Shown here one piece after another: positions 60,890-64,000 of a stretch of DNA of 64,000 nucleotides. Where the stretch lies: the NCBI GenBank assembly GCA_023404495.1, contig JAEYBE010000020.1, positions 12,379 through 76,378 on the forward strand. Reading direction: 5' to 3'. The translations under genes and the position numbers were made by a program. Positions within the stretch are counted from its first letter, which is position 1. Every line of letters starts with the position of its first letter. Origin of the DNA: Actinomycetes bacterium. Its GTDB lineage: Bacteria; Actinomycetota; Thermoleophilia; Solirubrobacterales; JACPNS01. The notes under the pieces were generated by a model that made no database searches, was not told the DNA's origin, and saw only the letters and a program-made list of their open reading frames with translations.

Positions 60890-62842
60890 ATGACCCGCCC
60901 GATGCTGCGCAGTACCTTCGCGATCATTGTCGCCGTTATAGCAGTCGCTCTGCCCGCAATCTCCGCGCATGGGGCCGGCAATCCCAGCGCGCTTTCGGCC
61001 GGTGGCCAGACCCGATGGTCTATGGACTTTGGGCCCACGGCCGGCGGGGCCACGATCGATCAGCTGACGTGTGACGTCAATCGCGACGGTCGTTCAGACG
61101 CTATCGACGTCTACAACGGGCTGTGGACCACGAAGGTTTCCGATGGGCTCCAGTTTGTTCCGTATGGAACTGCGACATTTCTTTACACCACAAATATCTC
61201 GCTTCCGACGAAGACGATGTGTGAAGACATGACAGGGGATCGGCGAGCCGACGCAATTACCGTCGTGAACGGCAGGTGGCACGTCGCGCCCAGAAGGTCA
61301 GGTTCTTCATTTTCGACCCTAGTTTCGAACGGACCGTTCGGGGCCACTGCACCGGGTGTCATCACGTCGTGGCTTGTCGGTGACGTGACCGGCGACGGGA
61401 TCGGCGACGAGGTAGTCGCGCAGAACGGCGTTTGGTCCGTTGCGCCTGGAATCCCTAGGGGCGACCAGGACTACAAGGCCGGGCCCCCTGCAGTTTGGAC
61501 ACCGACTTATCCCAGCAGCCAAGTCCCCAGCTCGGCGAGTTCCCAGCGAACCTTGCTCAGCGACGGGAACGGTGACGGCAAGTCCGACTTGTGGTATGTG
61601 AATGCGGAAGACGGCGTCTGGCGGAGCAGATTCTCAACAGGCACGTCGTTCAGCGCGACCACGAACAGCTACAACATGGGGTTTCCATCGCCAATGCCTG
61701 CACGAACGCGCACGATGTTCGCCGACGTAAATGGCGACCAACGGCCTGACGCAATTGAGGAGCTCGATGGTGAATGGACAGTCAGCCTATTCAACCCTCT
61801 GACGTCCTCCTACCTGCAGGCCGTCCCGTGGGATAAAGGATTCACCCCACCAGTGTCGAGCCCCGACTTCACGTCAATGGCCGCCGACGCTAACGGCGAT
61901 GGAAAAGCAGATCCGATCGTTAGCGATAGCGGCGGTGATTGGCGGGTAGCGGCTTCGCCATCTATTCCGAGCCAAATCAAGAGCAGCTCTTCCGGCTGGG
62001 TTAACACGTGGGGGGACGACTTCACCGGCTGGAACGGCGATCCGAACAAGCTTGATGCAGATAAATGGAGCACGGAGCACTATGACTACTGGTTCAATGG
62101 CCAGAACACCCGAGGCTTGGGTCTAACGCGGCCGTACAGCAACATGGAAACCGGGACGTACGACGCATCAAATAGCACGGTCGCCGAAGGTGTTCTCACC
62201 CAGCGCATAGGGGCCACCGGTAGCGGCACGACCACCGCCTACACGATTGGTTCGGTCAATTCGCTCGGCCGCATTAGCTCGAGTGGCGCCTACGTTTCCG
62301 GAACCGGCAAGAGAATCCGCTACGGGTATGTCGAAGCCCGAATCAAGGTGCCGTCGTCCGGCGGATGCAGCGGTTGCTGGCCAGCGTTTTTTATGCTCCC
62401 AGCACCGCCGAGCGCGCCAACAACGATCTGGAGCAACGAGTGCTTCTCGAAGCCGGAAGAGCTCGATATTTTCGAGTTCTTCCCGAATTTGGGCGACAAC
62501 CTGGCGTACTACAACGTCCATTGGGGGGCGTGCGATGAGGACCGACGACTGGACATGCCGGGCACATCTGAAAGCCCTCTTCCGAGCATTAATCGACATG
62601 TCGTCACGACGGATCTGACCGGATCATTTCACACGTACGGGATACTTTGGACTCAGGATTACACCCAGTTCTTCGTCGACGGAATCGCAGGGGACAAGGT
62701 CTATGTCGGGGTCCCTACTAAGGCGCTTTACCTCATCCTCACACTGCAGCGCGGCCGAGACAATGCCATTCCGGGCCTCGTTTTTCCTCCTACGCTAAAC
62801 GGGGTTAACATGCAGACCGAGTACGTTCGCGTCTACGAGTAG
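60890..62842 (+). CDS. Exported GH16-family glycoside hydrolase with N-terminal FG-GAP/VCBS-like repeats
   Basis: The 650-residue protein has a signal peptide (FAIIVAVIAVALPAISAHG, about 10-28). Six calcium-loop-like repeats follow (about 45-360), such as DVNRDGRSDAIDVYNG, DVTGDGIGDEVVAQNG and DANGDGKADPIV. The C-terminal GH16 domain (about 370-650) has WGDDFTGWNG, RYGYVEARIKVPSSGGCSGCWPAFFMLP and the catalytic motif ELDIFE with Glu524, Asp526 and Glu529. Beta-glucans or galactans such as laminarin or agar are possible substrates. Codon choice is visibly less GC-rich than in purF or purL, suggesting transfer. It interrupts the purine genes. Confidence 0.88.
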   Translation: MTRPMLRSTFAIIVAVIAVALPAISAHGAGNPSALSAGGQTRWSMDFGPTAGGATIDQLTCDVNRDGRSDAIDVYNGLWTTKVSDGLQFVPYGTATFLYTTNISLPTKTMCEDMTGDRRADAITVVNGRWHVAPRRSGSSFSTLVSNGPFGATAPGVITSWLVGDVTGDGIGDEVVAQNGVWSVAPGIPRGDQDYKAGPPAVWTPTYPSSQVPSSASSQRTLLSDGNGDGKSDLWYVNAEDGVWRSRFSTGTSFSATTNSYNMGFPSPMPARTRTMFADVNGDQRPDAIEELDGEWTVSLFNPLTSSYLQAVPWDKGFTPPVSSPDFTSMAADANGDGKADPIVSDSGGDWRVAASPSIPSQIKSSSSGWVNTWGDDFTGWNGDPNKLDADKWSTEHYDYWFNGQNTRGLGLTRPYSNMETGTYDASNSTVAEGVLTQRIGATGSGTTTAYTIGSVNSLGRISSSGAYVSGTGKRIRYGYVEARIKVPSSGGCSGCWPAFFMLPAPPSAPTTIWSNECFSKPEELDIFEFFPNLGDNLAYYNVHWGACDEDRRLDMPGTSESPLPSINRHVVTTDLTGSFHTYGILWTQDYTQFFVDGIAGDKVYVGVPTKALYLILTLQRGRDNAIPGLVFPPTLNGVNMQTEYVRVYE

Positions 62843-62902
62843 GATCCACCGCGCCAAAACAGGCTGCGGATGCGCCGGTCGGCATTGTCGGTTTTCGAAA
62901 TG

Positions 62903-62923
62903 ATTCGGCCATCGTTGCCGAAT
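62903..62923 (+). terminator. Small hairpin after the GH16 gene
   Basis: ATTCGGC (62903-62909) and GCCGAAT (62917-62923) form a 7-bp stem with a 7-nt loop, 60 nt after the glycosidase stop. There is no T-run, so it is only a weak terminator candidate. Confidence 0.35.
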
Positions 62924-62983
62924 GGTCCGCCTGAGAATCTCGCCGATCACGACGAAGCTCAAGGCGGATGTTGACGAACCGTA

Positions 62984-62989
62984 TAGATT
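62984..62989 (+). promoter_or_regulatory. Predicted -10 element of purN
   Basis: TAGATT ends 7 nt before the GTG at 62997. It lies inside a longer possible reading frame and so decides for the shorter purN start. Confidence 0.5.
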
Positions 62990-62996
62990 TGTGTCG

Positions 62997-63593
62997 GTGG
63001 GCTGTCCCTCTGCTGACCCGTTGCGCGTCTCGGTGCTCGCTTCCGGCGAGGGATCGAACCTCCAAGCAATCCTCGACGTAGTGCAAGGCAAGCACGGCGT
63101 CGACGTTGTCACCGTCATTAGCGATAGACCGGGGGCGAAAGCGCTCGAACGCGCCGCGGCGGCAGATATTCCGTTCGCGGTCTTTCCGGTGTCCGAATTC
63201 GAGGGTCGAAGGGAGCGTGACATGGCGATCGCGACCTATCTGCGCGACTTCGACACTCACCTCGTGGTGCTCGCCGGCTACATGGCCATCCTCTCGCCCG
63301 AGTTCATCTCGGCGTTTTTTGGGCGGATCATCAACGTTCACCCGTCGCTGCTGCCGAAGTATCCAGGCCTGCGCGCGATCGAGCAGGCGGTCGAGGCGGG
63401 CGAGAGGCAGACTGGCGTGACAGTGCACTACGTCGATGAAGGCGTCGACACCGGTCCGATCATCGCCCAGGAGATGCTCGGCATCGCGCCAGGCGAGTCG
63501 GCGGCCGAAGTCGCCGAACGCGTACACGAGATCGAACACCGGCTCCTCCCCGAGGTGGTGGCGCAGATTGCCGCCGCGCGGGCCAGCGGGTAA
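62997..63593 (+). CDS. purN: Phosphoribosylglycinamide formyltransferase (PurN)
   Basis: The enzyme formylates GAR with 10-formyl-THF. The start LRVSVLASGEGSNLQAILD, the catalytic region INVHPSLLPKYPGLRAIEQAV and HYVDEGVDTGPIIAQE are diagnostic. I chose the GTG at 62997 (198 residues, close to the usual length). The in-frame ATG at 62922 would add 25 residues across hairpin and promoter sequence. Its TAA stop forms part of the -10 element predicted for purH. Confidence 0.94.
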   Translation: MGCPSADPLRVSVLASGEGSNLQAILDVVQGKHGVDVVTVISDRPGAKALERAAAADIPFAVFPVSEFEGRRERDMAIATYLRDFDTHLVVLAGYMAILSPEFISAFFGRIINVHPSLLPKYPGLRAIEQAVEAGERQTGVTVHYVDEGVDTGPIIAQEMLGIAPGESAAEVAERVHEIEHRLLPEVVAQIAAARASG

Positions 63594-63596
63594 CCT
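63591..63596 (+). promoter_or_regulatory. Predicted -10 element of purH, overlapping the purN stop
   Basis: TAACCT begins with the purN TAA stop codon and ends 7 nt before the purH ATG at 63604. Confidence 0.45.
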
Positions 63597-63603
63597 GCTC
63601 CCC

Positions 63604-64000
63604 ATGTCGGAGGAGACGAGGGACCGCTCGAGTTTGGAAGTGACCGCCCCGGGCGCCGTGCGCATTCGCACCGCCCTGATCAGCGTTTCTGACAAGCGCG
63701 GGATCGTCGACTTTGCCAAGGGGCTCGAGGAGCTCGGAATCAAGGTCATCTCGACCGGCGGCACCAAGACCGAACTCGAAGAGAACGGCGTCAAGGTCAC
63801 TGGTATCTCGGAGTACACCGGCAGCCCCGAGATTCTCGGAGGCCGGGTGAAAACGCTCCACCCCACGGTCCACGCCGGGCTGCTCGCCAAGCTCGACGAC
63901 GATGAGCACGTCGCGCAGATGAACGAGCACGGCATGGCGTCGATCGACCTGGTGGTCGTCAACCTCTATCCCTTCCAGCGCTATGCCAACCGTCGCGGCG
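63604..64000 (+). CDS. purH: Bifunctional AICAR formyltransferase / IMP cyclohydrolase, partial
   Basis: My translation gives IRTALISVSDKRGIVDFAKGLEELGIKVISTGGTKTEL, then GGRVKTLHPTVHAGLLA and IDLVVVNLYPF, the N-terminal IMP cyclohydrolase (MGS-like) domain of PurH. The window ends after about 132 residues, before the formyltransferase domain. It starts 10 nt after purN. Together these perform early and last steps of IMP synthesis, both linked to folate. Confidence 0.95.
   Translation, partial: MSEETRDRSSLEVTAPGAVRIRTALISVSDKRGIVDFAKGLEELGIKVISTGGTKTELEENGVKVTGISEYTGSPEILGGRVKTLHPTVHAGLLAKLDDDEHVAQMNEHGMASIDLVVVNLYPFQRYANRRG

Overview
The window is high-GC DNA with densely packed genes on both strands. 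Its gene content points to an Actinomycetota-type bacterium, and I infer a Thermoleophilia/Solirubrobacterales-like lineage. Supporting signs are a dnaK-grpE-dnaJ-hspR-clpB operon, a DipZ-type thiol-redox protein, an inositol-phosphate synthase near a CDP-alcohol phosphatidyltransferase, tandem COG4315-type secreted-repeat proteins, and exported RCC1 and delta-60 repeat proteins. The genus assignment is inference only. I saw no rRNA, tRNA, CRISPR array, transposase or phage gene.

Layout. 1-5.4 kb, minus strand: 2-oxoacid dehydrogenase genes (E1 beta cut by the window edge, E1 alpha, lipoamide dehydrogenase) with a DsbA-like isomerase, a small membrane protein and argF. 5.4-7.6 kb, plus: an RNA m5U methyltransferase-like protein without iron-sulfur cysteines, then a Phd/VapC-type toxin-antitoxin pair with tandem palindromes over the antitoxin start. 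7.6-12.4 kb, minus: a histidine kinase, response regulator, DipZ and two secreted-repeat proteins, probably an extracytoplasmic redox module. 12.4-21.4 kb, minus: asparaginase, a UDG-like protein, a glycosyltransferase-PHP fusion, a TfoX-like protein, a HerA-like ATPase, an FMN-binding protein and an MMPL transporter. 21.4-27.3 kb: inositol-3-phosphate synthase, a short TetR regulator, a CDP-alcohol phosphatidyltransferase, a polytopic GT-C-like protein, an alpha/beta hydrolase and endonuclease III. 27.3-39.1 kb: the chaperone operon flanked by exported beta-propeller-like proteins.

39.3-64 kb is dominated by de novo purine synthesis: purD, purE, purB, purC, purS-purQ-purL-purF, purN and purH. 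These are interleaved with a CASTOR/POLLUX-like channel, a phosphodiesterase-like protein, a lipid-flippase-like protein, AlkA, an HD hydrolase, greA, a degenerate polysaccharide deacetylase, an HxlR/MFS pair and an exported GH16 glycosidase. purM and purK are not visible. The GH16 gene lies between purF and purN, where many bacteria keep purM.

The clearest window-wide signal is promoter architecture. About 20 genes on both strands have a TANNNT -10-like hexamer ending 6-9 nt before the start codon and no Shine-Dalgarno sequence, which predicts leaderless mRNAs. In three cases the stop codon of the preceding gene forms part of that hexamer. Other notable regulatory sequence includes two mutually inverted 15-bp operators between hxlR and its MFS neighbour, tandem 14-bp palindromes at the toxin-antitoxin start, and a 59-nt palindrome before purS.
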